Origin: Lichenostomus cassidix
Lineage: Eukaryota > Chordata > Aves > Passeriformes > Meliphagidae
NCBI GenBank assembly: GCA_008360975.2
Contig: CM039179.1
Coordinates: forward strand, 57,698,666-57,762,665
DNA length: 64,000 bases
Reading direction: 5' to 3'
In this document: piece after piece, positions 26,232 through 37,800 of the stretch
How positions within the stretch are numbered: the stretch's first letter is position 1
How the letters are laid out: each line of letters opens with the position of its first letter
Notes under the pieces: generated by a model
The model's input: the letters and a program-made list of their open reading frames with translations, nothing else
What the model was told of the DNA's origin: nothing
The model's database searches: none
Made by a program: the position numbers and the translations under genes

Positions 26232-27061
26232 TGTGGTCGGTTAAACTTAGTGGGATAAGGGACAAATTCCCATCCAGCTGCTCCCTCCTCTCCTTCTACA
26301 TCCCCATCCAGATGATCCCTCACTCTCCTCAATTCAACAGAGGAAAAAATAGGATGAAAGGCTTTTGGGTTACAAATAAAGACAGTTAGGTCACTAACCA
26401 GCTACCATCACAGGCAAAACTGACCCAACTTGCAAAAATTTAGACTAATTTATTGCCAGTGATATTAGATTAAAGAAGTATGATACAAAAAAACAAAACT
26501 TACAGCAGCACCTTTCATCATCCCCTTGTTTGACTCAACTCCTTCACTCCCATCTCCTCTACCCTTACAAAATGACACAAGAGGGACAATGGGAAATTAT
26601 GGTCAGTACCTAGAGGTTTCTCTGCCACTCCTTCCTTCTTGCATTTTTCCTCTGCTTTGGCATGGGCTGTTCCCATAATAGTCAGTTTCCTTCACAATAA
26701 AATCTGCTCTGGTATGGGTTTTCCATCAGTTTCTCTTAGGAAAAATCTGTTTCTGCATGGTTTCCCACATGGACTGTAGGGGAATATCGGTTCTGGTTTT
26801 TGGAGCACCTCCTCTCCCTGTAATTCTCACCAATAGGAGAAAAGAGCTCTTTCTCCCTCTCTGTTGTTCCCTCCTTCTCTCTCCATCCAGTATTTTCTGC
26901 TCTTATGCATTCCTAGAGGTGCCACTATCTTGGCTGAGAGGTGGTCTGCTGGAGCCAGTTGGAACTAGCTGTGTCTGCCACAACGCATCCTCAGCCCCTC
27001 CTCACAGAGTCTGCTCCTCCAGCAACTGTATCTCATCACCTTGCTGTGGACACCCAGGACA
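26232..27061 (-). mobile_element. ERVL-type LTR, family A copy 2
   Basis: Same orientation and layout as the copy at 484-1193. It starts on the plus strand with TGTGGTCGGTTAAAC and has the AATAAA signal in a GGCAATAAATT context (plus tttatt, 26449-26454). A repetitive body of CTGC/GGTTT...GGAGCACCTCCTC type follows. The 12-mer gagcacctcctc is shared with the 40 kb copy at the corresponding place. The right edge is near aca at 27059-27061. No target duplication is convincing. Open frames of 60-113 codons (for example 26757-27098) lie inside the LTR and are not genes. Confidence 0.65.
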
Positions 27062-28052
27062 GGGGTTCTATGATGTCTTTCAGCTGGTATGTCTGTAGCC
27101 CAAGACATTTTATTTCCCAGTGATGAGCCCTTATGACAACAATCTGACAAAAATTTTTATCTGAGAGTTTACCTATCATAGAGTTCTTATCCTATGCGGC
27201 AACAGCTATGCAAGACTTTCAATCAACCTTCATAATGGAGTTGAGGGAATTGCAATTTGCTGAGAGACAGACTCTCACGTGTTTCCCCACTTCACTGACC
27301 TCTTTTTTTCCCCTACCTTTCTGTAAGTAAAAGAAACATCAGAGTGAATCCAACCTACACATCTCCTGCCTTCCTTTCCTCTGTGTTTAACTCACTTGTG
27401 TTATTCTTAATAATCTGTTAAAGCAATACTAAATAAATGGCAGAAGGAGGATTATTAGAGTATTATTCCAAGTGTTCTTATTTAAAATTGTTCTGTTTCC
27501 TATCTTCTTACTTTATCTGATTGTCCCAAGAACAAATAGCATCCTGTTGCATGTTCAAAATGCAATTAAAGCAACTTCAAAATTATAGGCAATGCACCAA
27601 AAAATGCAGGAAAAACCTGTATGTCTTCAGGGTAGAAATTAGAGTACATGATAGTTTGCCACCAAATATAAATTGTTTGTGGGTCAATGACTTAGGATAT
27701 TATCATACTCAAGCAATTAAGATTTTGAGGAAAGAACTATTTATTTGATTCTGTTCTGAGGGCTGCCTAGTTTTAATCATTCTTTAGGACATTACCTTTA
27801 CTCTTGACCATGGATGTAATTCTGTTGTGACATATTTGTTCTACTGAATTATTACAGTCTTTTCACATGGTGACAATAAGCTAACAGGAATTTTGTCTAT
27901 GGCTAGACTCTAAAATGCATGTTTCGATATAGAGAATAATATATCCTAGCCATTTCTAGTAATATAGGTCTAAGATTTCTGCAATAAAGATATCTATGTG
28001 GAGAATATATGTTTTTAGGAATGTCACAACATACAAGATTAGTAATTAGTAT

Positions 28053-28076
28053 GTTTAGTAAATTGTTTAGTAAATT
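28053..28076 (+). repeat. Perfect 12 bp tandem duplication
   Basis: gtttagtaaatt is repeated head to tail without a mismatch. Confidence 0.9.
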
Positions 28077-28301
28077 GGCATACAAATGTGATCATAGCAG
28101 TCTAAAGAACCACTATAATGTCCTGCACAGAGATGACCTAAAAAAGACCACCTTTGTTTTGTTTATTGTATGAAGTTGTCAACTGAATAAAGAAACTGTC
28201 AAGAATTCTACTATTCTTCTTCAATCAGTGGGAATGGTTGATTAATATTAGCATGATTTTGCAAATAATCCTGTTTGATTTCTTTTTAGTTTGCTGTTAT
28301 G

Positions 28302-28354
28302 TCATGATGGGAGCTGATTATTACAGTAAGTAGTAATTTTGGTTCCCATCATGA
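28302..28354. repeat. Hairpin with 11 bp perfect arms
   Basis: TCATGATGGGA (28302-28312) pairs perfectly with TCCCATCATGA (28344-28354). Inside, ATTATTAC and GTAGTAAT can pair with one G-T or mismatch around AGTAA. Together they form an imperfect stem-loop of about 53 nt. It is not inside any transposon I recognise. Confidence 0.75.
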
Positions 28355-29390
28355 TTTAGCATTAATCTTATGATTACATACTTTGCTTCAATTATTAACC
28401 ACAAAGGAAACCAACAATATATTATTTATGGTAATGGACATCAATTTGGATTTCAGGTGTGTTTTACTTTTGGTAATTTTACTGTGATAGAAATTAAAAA
28501 TATATCCTCTTTGGTCAAGTATTCAAACTCATGGAGTGACTAAATTTGTCCTAAAAAATTGCATTCCAGCTACTACAACTGAACAAATATGCCAGGAAAA
28601 CCTTTGGCTAGCTGTTAAATTGTCTGTTACTGATTTATACTTGTCTGAGTAAGACAAAAAGAAAGTCCAGGGCTGTGAAATATAAATATGTAGAATAATG
28701 ATTTTCAGTGACAAGTCTACTAGACATAGGAGAGTGAATATAGAAGACACTCAGCAAGACTAAAAAAGAAGTCAGTTTAAGAGACACAAGAAAATGTGAG
28801 GGTTTGTAGGATCATTGGGTTAAAATTTCTCTTATCCCAGTTTGCAGAACAATCTGAAAATTTGCATCACAGAGTGAATGAAGGAGCCTGAACACAGTAA
28901 TGAATATGCTAACAGTATTGTATCATTATAGGTGTAGGAAGGTTGTGCCCATTTGAAACCTACTGAATAAAACATTGTACAGAAGCTACTAATCAAAATA
29001 TTCTAATAGTATTATACACCTTCTATTTTTAGTTTGTTTAAGTGCAGATGGATCATGCATGCTCTGATTATACTTGGTGATAGATGCACAATTTCAGTTA
29101 AGGTTCCCTGACCTTGTTATACACACAAGTTATCCACAACCAAATTTACTCTAGATGAAAGATGGGTGACATAGGGAGATAAACGTAAGTCAAAACATCA
29201 AACATAATATTTTGTTATATCAGAGAAATGAAGAATTTTAAAGTAAATCAGGTTTAGGTGATACAGCTGGAATTTATCTCCAGGGAGGGAAAGCTTGTCT
29301 ATAACAAGGAACCCCCATGAAACCCAGGCAAACACACCCTAGGATCCTGGATAGCCCATCATCTGGATTGGCACTGGAGCAAGAACTGGT

Positions 29391-29419
29391 GATTCTTTCT
29401 TTCTTTTTCTTTTTCTTTT

Positions 29420-29475
<56 letters not shown>

Positions 29476-29481
29476 TTCTTT

Positions 29482-29529
<48 letters not shown>

Positions 29530-29707
29530 TTTCTTTCTTTCTTTCCTTTCTTTCTTTCCTTTCTTTCTTTCTTTCTCTCTCTCTCTTTCTTTCTTTCTCT
29601 CTCTCTCTTTCTTTCTTTCTTTCTCTTTCTTTCTTTCTTTCTCTCTCTCTCTTTCTTTCTTTCTTTCTCTTTCTTTCTTTCTTTCTCTCTCTCTCTTTCT
29701 TTCTTTC

Positions 29708-29754
<47 letters not shown>

Positions 29755-29793
29755 CTTTCTTTCTTTCTTTCTCTTTCTTTTTCTTTCTTTCTT

Positions 29794-29832
<39 letters not shown>

Positions 29833-29888
29833 CTCTTCCTTCCTTCCTTCCTTCCTTCCTTCCTTCCTTCCTTCCTTCCTTCCTTCCC
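29391..29888 (+). repeat. Compound (CTTT)n/(CT)n/(CCTT)n microsatellite
   Basis: About 500 bp of pure pyrimidine on the plus strand. It begins with CTTTTT-type units, continues as CTTT tetramers with interspersed CTCTCT blocks (29575-29830) and ends as a uniform CCTT array (29835-29886). Long frames on both strands (up to 206 codons) are artefacts of the repeat. Confidence 0.97.
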
Positions 29889-30849
29889 GTTTTACAGGAA
29901 TAAGAAGGCAAGCAGAACACTTCAATCACAGACATAATTCATCCTTGTGGTTCCAGATATTGGAAAAAATGACATAACTATTTGAAGTATGCATATAAAA
30001 TGATAATTTTAAGTTGTTTTGAAGAGCAACCCAATGTAAATTTTGACCAATTTTACCCAGTAATTCACAATGTGTAGGCCACGTGTTTCCATTTAAAAGA
30101 GAACAAGAACATTTCACCCTTATTTATCAAGCCAGGAAAGGACAAGAACACTATTATTCTATAGTGAAAAACCCAAAGTTTTCGCTTCTTTGTCCCTTCC
30201 ACCCCCAGGAGAAAGTAGAAGGACTCTGCAACAAAGAGTGGAGGGCAAGATCATAGCTCTTAGCAATGTCAGTGTCTCATTATTGCTTTGCATTTATGTC
30301 CCAGTACCATCTAATTAGCTTGCTTTGTGATTTACTGACCAAGCTTCATCTGGCATTTTGCATCACAAAGAAATAGAGGCCCCAGTGCTATTCTGCAGCT
30401 GGGGACAGCTGTTTGCCATCTACACAGGCTTTATTACAGAGCGAGGTAGAACCTCCCATGCATCAGAGGACATTATTAGAGAGGGTTGGCTATTTGAATG
30501 CTGTCTCCATTGTAAAAGATGTTATAACCTCTGAGGCAAAAAAAAAAAAAACCTAAGAAAGAATTAAATAACTAAATCAGACAGTTTTGGAGGTGGGGAG
30601 GCTTAGCTAATATACTGTCCATGCACTGTTGTAGTTCCTAGGTTACAGTCCAGTCTTTGTCTGTTTGCTTAAATGATGATATAACAGCGAGATCATAACA
30701 GTGAGCTGTAAATCCGTGGGTGTTTCCACATGAAAAAGAACAATGTAAGGAAATATGTAAGAAGTATATAAACCAGAAAGTAATCAGCAACCAAACTTTT
30801 TGTTTTTCTTTTACATCAGCTGTGGTCTCATTCTAGCAAAACCAATCAG
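29889..30849. other. No recognised feature
   Basis: Unique-looking sequence with an A13 run near 30540. The part 30360-30540 is more balanced in composition, but I see no exon structure. Confidence 0.5.
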
Positions 30850-31335
30850 AAAATCACAGAATCAGTTTGGTTGGAAGGGGACCTTGACGAGCATCTAGTT
30901 TCAATTCTGCCATGGGAAGGGGCACCTTCAACTAGAGCAGGTTGCTCAGAGCCCCATCCAACCTGGCTTTGGACACTTCTGGGGATCGGACATCCCCAAC
31001 TTCTCTTCACAACCTCAGACCAGTGTCTCACCATCCTCACAGTAAAGAATTTTTTCCGAATATCTAATCTAAACCTATTGTCATTCAATTTGAACCCATT
31101 CCCCTTGTCCTGTCATTACATGCTCTTGCAAACCATCTTTCTCCATCTTCCTGTTAGTTCCCTTCAAGTACTGGAAGACTGCAATTAGGTCACCATAAAG
31201 CCTTGTCTTTAACAGTCTTACAATCCCAATTCTTTCAGCCTTTCCTAATAGGAGAGGCGCTCCATTCATCTTTCTGCACACAAAAACATTGTCTTTCATT
31301 TTGCCTAGACTAAATACGCCTTCCAAGTCTCTTCA
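30850..31335 (-). mobile_element. CR1 LINE 3' end (minus strand)
   Basis: Starts on the plus strand with aaatcacagaatca, the reverse complement of the CR1 tail, then ggttggaaggggacctt, gcaggttgctcagagccccatccaac and cattccccttgtcctgtcatta, all characteristic of the CR1 3' region. It continues to ctttcctaataggagaggcgctcc and fades near 31335. Truncated 5' as usual. The 105-codon plus frame at 30871-31188 and the minus frames are within this dead element. Confidence 0.93.
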
Positions 31336-31445
31336 AAAGTGCTTATTTAAAAATATTAAACAGACAATAATATTGAACAAAGATATAGTCAGTATATAAA
31401 TATTATGTAAATCTCAATAAATATTGGTGTTCCAGCTGGGTATTA

Positions 31446-31450
31446 CTCCT
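31446..31450. repeat. Left target-site duplication CTCCT
   Basis: Exact match to 31874-31878 across the LTR. A 5 bp duplication is typical of ERVL-type integration. Confidence 0.85.
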
Positions 31451-31873
31451 TGTCGTGGTATAGGAATGCTAATCTCCAATTTAGTCATCCCATCAAAACC
31501 ACTCCAAACCATACACCACCCAATCACCCTCTCATCTCCTTCCCCCTGCAGCATGCTGGAGAGGAGAATTGAAGGTACAAAAAGGTTGAGATCATGAGCT
31601 GGGACAAGAGCAAGTAACTGGAAACAGCAATAAGCAAATGGGCAGTTACAAAAATTTTAAACACAGTGTACGAGAAAAGAAACTTTACTGCTCACCCTTT
31701 GGCAATATCCAACAATATCCTACCACTCTGTCCACCACCCTACACCAACCAGGAAGCAAGGCCTCCCCATCCCCAGAAAATTGTGTGAGGTGATACAGAA
31801 TAACCTCTGGGTCCTGGCCATACCCCTCCTGGCTACTGCAAAAATTAACCCTGTCCTGGCTGGACCTGAGACA
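31451..31873 (-). mobile_element. Solo ERVL-type LTR with perfect TSD
   Basis: The plus strand begins TGTCGTGG and ends CCTGAGACA, so the element has inverted TGTC/GACA termini, and it is flanked by CTCCT on both sides. On the minus strand it starts TGTCTCAGGTCCAGCC and includes GGGTTAATTTTTGCAG, GCCAGGAGGGG and GACCCAGAGGTTATT. These resemble a widespread avian LTR family (TguLTR5-like, from memory). 423 bp long with no internal retroviral sequence, so a solo LTR. Confidence 0.87.
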
Positions 31874-31878
31874 CTCCT
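31874..31878. repeat. Right target-site duplication CTCCT
   Basis: Direct repeat of 31446-31450. Confidence 0.85.
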
Positions 31879-34800
31879 TAAATCAAAGCTCCAGGTAAAG
31901 TGGTCTGAATACGGTACTTCTCTGTAACAGGCCTTTAATCTGCAATGTAAGAAATAGAAATTAAAAAAAAAAAACAAAAAAAAACCAGATCACAATAGGA
32001 TAGTTACAGAGAGTGTGATAAGCAAAGATGACAGAGTGCTAGGGGTAAAATTCTGACCTCATTGAAGTCCATGATAAAGCTCTCATTAACTTCTGCAGAC
32101 TGAGAATTTTCTTCCAGCTCTTTAACCATTACAGTGTTTTGTAGTCATCATCACATCAGTGTATTAATTTCCAAAATAAGTCCTTTCCAAACCATACTAG
32201 CTCTGGGTGATGGGATCTATAGAATTTAAGGGATTTTGTTTTAATTAAGGTGTAAACTGTTAAAGAAAAAATGCAGCAAGTGATGTGTTTTGTTCTCAAT
32301 TTTTTTGAGACCTGTAAGAACAGAGAAAATAAACATGCACTGAAGGAAAGAGAAGATTCCTGTATTATATCCTTCTGAGAGAAAAAAAACATACCTGTTT
32401 CCCTCCTCTCTTACATGGTGATTATTGTCCATCTGTTCCCTTTTCACTGATCTTGGTATCAGATGTTCTGATCTCCAGATAGTCCTAACTGGGAGCCCCA
32501 TCTACAGGGCTGTAGGGCCTCAACTGCAGCCTATTGTCTCAAATTTCTCTGTTCTGGAATGTAATAAAGAGGAGTTTTTCTACATGCTGGCCTTCCTTGC
32601 ATGTGGAGTCATGTCCCATTTATATATATGTACAGGTCTTCTTCCCTTTAAAATTAAGACATTAGAAAAATGGCTTGTAATCAGGTGTTGGCCAATGTCA
32701 GCTCAATAGAATATCATCAAATGGCTTGGAGATACAACCGAGGCACAGTCTTTTTCATTTTTTTACACAGAAAATAAACCACTTATATTAACTGCCATGC
32801 TGGTAAATGGTTATATTAGAAATATTTATTCTTAAACTATTCTGCTAAGGAAATTTTCTTACTGTATTCTCTCACTTGCATAAACCTTTTTACAATTGTC
32901 CAATTCCAAGCAAATTCCACAAAGGAGTAGAGACCTGAAAGAGAACATGTCTCAATGAATTTCTGAGAAAAAATAGGAGATGAGTAAAGTTAGAGAATCT
33001 ATTCATGTCTTCCCTAAGGAACAGCTGGGAATTGACCAGCTGTGCTCTTTGCTAGCCAGACACAGCAGCTGTAGCTCTTAACCAGATGTAGAACATGCTT
33101 TCATTTGCCCAATTAGCAGCAGACACAAAAAGAAACTCAGGATACTGTTTGAGGGCTTATGAGACCACATATGAAAAGAGATTGGACTATTGTAATGCAT
33201 GCCAGAGACATGAAATGGAGAGGAAAGCATTTCGAGTTTGGTGCAGCTAAGGAAGCAGAAGAGACCACAGTAAGTTTTCTTTCAAATGAACTAACAAAGG
33301 ATCTGTCAGTAATGGAGTAAGAACCTTTACAGAGACAGGACACAGATCCTCAAGGAAAAAGGTTTCATTGGTCATTATGAGAAGACTGCTTTGGATAATG
33401 GTAGCTGCCACAGCTTGCTTGTGCACAGATACTGTACAAGGCAAACAAAAAAGATACATTTCCTTCAACCAGGCTCTACGTGTCAAATGGTTTGAAATGG
33501 GATATTAGCAGAATATTTGCAAATTTTTCCTGCATCTGTTTACTGGTAAATGTTATTGATAGATTTTCAAGTGATTATCTCAAATGATAATTTGTCTCAA
33601 TTATGTGATTGAGCACTGACCACTTAGGCCTTATTGCAGGAAAGGGAGAGACATGGTTTGTGCATCTTCATTCCAAGCAATTTTTAATCAATGATTCATT
33701 TTAGTGTGATTACTTACCTCAGTTGTTACATGATAGTTCACTTTATCAGTGGGATTTTGATAAGTGATCTGTTGCTGATGCCTTAGAGTGACTCTAATAG
33801 GTTACAAACTAATGTGAAGATGACAGGGTACTAATGAAGACACAAGAAAAGTGAGGACAATGTTTACAAATACTTGTAGTGAGACAAAATGAATCTTTAA
33901 TGATCGATTTCAAATTAAAGTGCTAAATGGCTGATTGTTAAATAGTACTGAAACATTCAAGTAACTTTGTCTGTAGACTAATAAAATGGAGTTTTTAGAA
34001 AATCATATTGATTTTATGATGAAAAATCCACTTAGTGTGTTGGATAATTTATATGAAAGTAAAATCATGCTTAAATTGGAAATCTATTAGATGCTGGTAG
34101 AAACAAATCCAGCTCTTTGTGATTACCACCGTTACTATTTATGCTAGCTAAAAACTTATTTCAGAAATATACTACATACATATTTTTTAACTTCCCTATC
34201 TACAGAAGGAACTATGACCACTGAAACTTATGAAGATATTTAACAATGTTTCTTTTTAATCAAAAAATTGTTTTCAGACTTCATAAAAAGTGTCCCTTTA
34301 CAATAAGAGGTTTAGTGAAACATATGCAAAACAAAATGTAGAGGCCAACTCCTTTGTACCACAGAGTATATTAAGGCATTTTCACACTGTTCACAAGATA
34401 TTCAGAAGATACATATTTTTTCTAGTACAGACTATGTAAATTTTAAGCATAATTTCCAACAAGACTTTTGTATGAGCTTTTCAACTCAAACTGACAACAT
34501 TTTATGCATATCTAAATCATTTAATTACCAGATGTCATTTTATTTAACATAACGGTAAATTTATATCAGGTAGTTTAAAATCTTATGCAAAGGTAAGGGC
34601 TGTTTCAACATATATAACAAAATCTATCTTCAAAAAGAACGATCATATTATTTTCAAGAAAATTTGCAGAGCACAGCTTGGAAAAAAATATTTTAACAAT
34701 ACATTTAGTCTTAAAATAATTTTAAACAGGAGACCATAAAAGGGCAACTAATGTAAAAATATGCTGAGAAATGAATATAAACATAAAGTAAAATATTCAG

Positions 34801-37257
34801 GATATTATAGTGGTTCTTGTAGAAATTTATTTCTATGAATAAATTAAAGGGAATGCTTAAGTAATCTTCATGCCTCTCTTATGTGTGTACAAGAATGTAA
34901 ACAAATCTAAAACACGTAGAAGGCACTTTGAACTAAACTGAAGCACAGTGGGAGATTAAACTGAGGGTGTTAAAAGAAGACCAGAATAAAACAGAATAGT
35001 GTAGTTTTCTAAGAAAAACAGAATTTAGAGGAAAACAAAAAAATATCAAGTCTCAAAATATGATAATCAAGGGTATGATCTTTCAGAGCTCATCATCCTA
35101 TATTTCAAAAATCAGGCTTTCAGGAATGGAGTTCTTCACAGCAAATATAGTGTGACCCCCTCTAATATATTAAGAACAGAGTAATCCTATTATCAGGTTG
35201 AGTGTCTAGTGGGAGGATAGGATTCCCTACCAGATGTCGTCCCTTCTAAAGCAGGTCAAAGGGCCAGTGTTGTCTAAAGGGATATGAATACCCTAGGTAC
35301 AAACCAAACCTCAGAAGTTGTATGTGTCTTCCACAGCTCTCTTCTCAAACGCAGGTGTTGGAAGTTCGTCCAGAATGGTCTGAGATCCTTCAAGAGGAGA
35401 GCAAGGAGCAAGAAAGTTATTCTCCTCAGTAGAGTGCTTCCCTCTTGTAACAAAAGAACAGTAACAGTAACAAAAGGAGTCTTAAAACCCATGCTCATGT
35501 TGGTAAATGAATGAGCTTATTCCCTGTCTGTCTAGCAGATCCACATAGATGCCTGTAAGATAAGTCAGTGTTAAAGGAGCTAGTCTTAAGGATGAAGCAC
35601 ATAAACAGTCAGTGCCATTTTTCTCCTAGGCCAGGGATCAGTTTCTCTTTGTCTCTTATTTAGCAGCTAGAGACACTTAATGTTAGAAGCATGCCTGGAT
35701 CCACAGTCTTATGCAGTGCACTGTGAACTGTTGCCCGGAATTACCATATGCATGCTAACTAATCCATATATGCAGATATCCCAGATGAAAGCAAAAATGT
35801 TGATGTTACTCTAAAAAACTTATAGAGAGGCCTGCTTAGAGCTTGATCATAAGCTTATGGAAGCCAAAATTTCCAGCTCTGTATAGAGTAAAATACATTA
35901 GGTGCTTTTGTAGGCAGAGAAATAGAAAATCCTTATTATCTAAAGAACAGCATCATCATGCAGCAGCATAAGCAGCAGCTGCAGGCTCTTTAAAAGTAAA
36001 CCCAGAAAGGAACATACTTCAGGACTAACACAGAAGTGAGTGCAAACTGAAAAGGAAGTTCAAACAAAGCCTAGATGTCACATCTCTGCAACTGAACCCT
36101 CAGGGCAGCTGGGCAATGAAGACTTCTGCTCAAAATGGCTTGTTCTTGGAGACATCTACTGTCAAGGTGAAGATGACATTCAGGCAGGATTCTGCCTATG
36201 GTTGCCAAATCTCTCAATAACTGATGAGTATTCCCAGAGCTTCTCTCTGAAAAGAAAATTGTGACACAAGCAAGGTGATCAAACAATATCAGTGCCCAAT
36301 GATACAACTGAATTCCAGACACAGTTAAGAGTCGAGAGAATTTAAGGAAGCTGCCTAGGAAAAACAGATGGGCAAAGTAATAAATAACCCCCCTGCAATA
36401 AGTATTTATTTTCAATTTAAAATCTGAAGTGCAGAATAAAAAAAATAAATAACTGCATTCTTTAGAGAAAACATAGTGAGTTTAATATATATTATTTCCC
36501 ATATAAAAAGCCCAGATTATTAAATCTTTGACTATAGCAATAGTTTATAACAAAAATATGTTTATGCTCAAATATTTAAATTTTATTGAAAAGACCATTA
36601 AAAATTTAACAACATAGGGATGAAACCTTATTTCCTTCAAAGACTGTATTCCAGTGATGCTCTCAGGATGTCTGCAGATGGATACTTTGTCATAAATACA
36701 AGCTCTGCAACAGGGGAAAAAAAATCTTGGTATAAACTTTTCAATGATTATCTTATTGGCAATATAAAATCATACTATATAAAACAATAAGACACCCTAA
36801 TTATGAAGTTATTCTGATTTGTGTATGGGAAACATCTACTCCTCAATCATGGTATTCTATTAAAAATTAAGCTGCTTGATGTATAACTAAGCTGGTCTGT
36901 TGACCTCTGTCTGGCTCATTTCTCATTTGTGTCTCTTCTTCCATGTCCCAGTTACTTAATTGTCATTAAAGTCAATCTGTTCCTATATTTTCTATCATTT
37001 TTATTATATTTTGCTAAGCTGCTTGCTATCTGTATTGATGCAAAGTTATTTTTAAGGTTACCTAATACTAGGTAATATTCTGAGAGCTACCAGATGAGCT
37101 ATAGCTATATGATAGATATTTAGGGTATCAGGGATTTTGATCCATCTTCAGATAGCAGCTGAACAAAAGAATCAAGAGGAAAGAAGTATTGCTTCATGGT
37201 CTGAAACTTTGCCATTCGCAATTGCCACATGAAAAGGGGGTTTCCTTGAACCTTTTA
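31879..37257. other. Long gene-free stretch
   Basis: About 5.4 kb of AT-rich sequence. It contains A/C low complexity near 31960-31985 and several short open frames (60-114 codons) with no family resemblance. The interval 33500-33760 is rich in TAAT/ATTA motifs, but I cannot show conservation. Confidence 0.5.
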
Positions 37258-37800
37258 TGTTTGATCAATCTGTCAACACCCCAGGAATGCTGACACCCTT
37301 ATGCCTGACCGGTCTGTCACCATCTCATTATTGGGACTCCACTGATCAGTCCACTGCATGGGAGTGCAGATTGACTAACTTGTGCTGGGACATGTGCCAA
37401 CAGCATATCGGAGTCAAATCCTTTAAAAAGGGACCCCTTCCTGGATCTCTTCCATTTTAGTTGAGTATGTCATCTGCTGCTGATGACTGCTGTTGCTCTT
37501 GAAACACTCAGACCAAACAGTTAAGGGAATAACATGCTTTATTAATAAACACACTGATAATAGAAAATTGTGACAGGTTAAGGTTTGAAGACTGCCGATC
37601 ATTAAATCTGACTGCAAAAACATACTTGAAACAACATACAGACAAGCTCTAATCACCAACAAAAGCTAGCTCAAGACAATCATTCAGCACACATAGACTA
37701 TGGCTCTCAGCCAACAGGCATCACCATGGGGGAGAGGACAAGTTCAATCCATCAACCAATCCCAGAAGTTACAACAGAGTCTTCCCCAAATTTTCCCCAT
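37258..37800. mobile_element. Possible LTR remnant, orientation unclear
   Basis: On the plus strand TGTTTGATC starts a less AT-rich block with a TATA-like CTTTAAAAAGGGACC near 37420. An AATAAA lies about 120 bp downstream (attaataaacac near 37545). On the minus strand there is also an AATAAA (TTAATAAAGCATG) preceded by GGGATTGGTTGATGG. These are LTR-like signals, but no terminal repeats or target duplication could be matched. Confidence 0.3.

Larger units (their letters stand above)
27062..29390. other. Gene-free stretch
   Basis: AT-rich DNA with a 12 bp tandem duplication (28053-28076) and a long hairpin (28302-28354). No recognised transposon or exon. Confidence 0.5.

Noticed and set aside
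29317..29937. Frames of 188-206 codons (Ser/Phe/Leu or Lys/Arg/Glu)
   Set aside because: Artefacts of the CTTT/CT/CCTT microsatellite.
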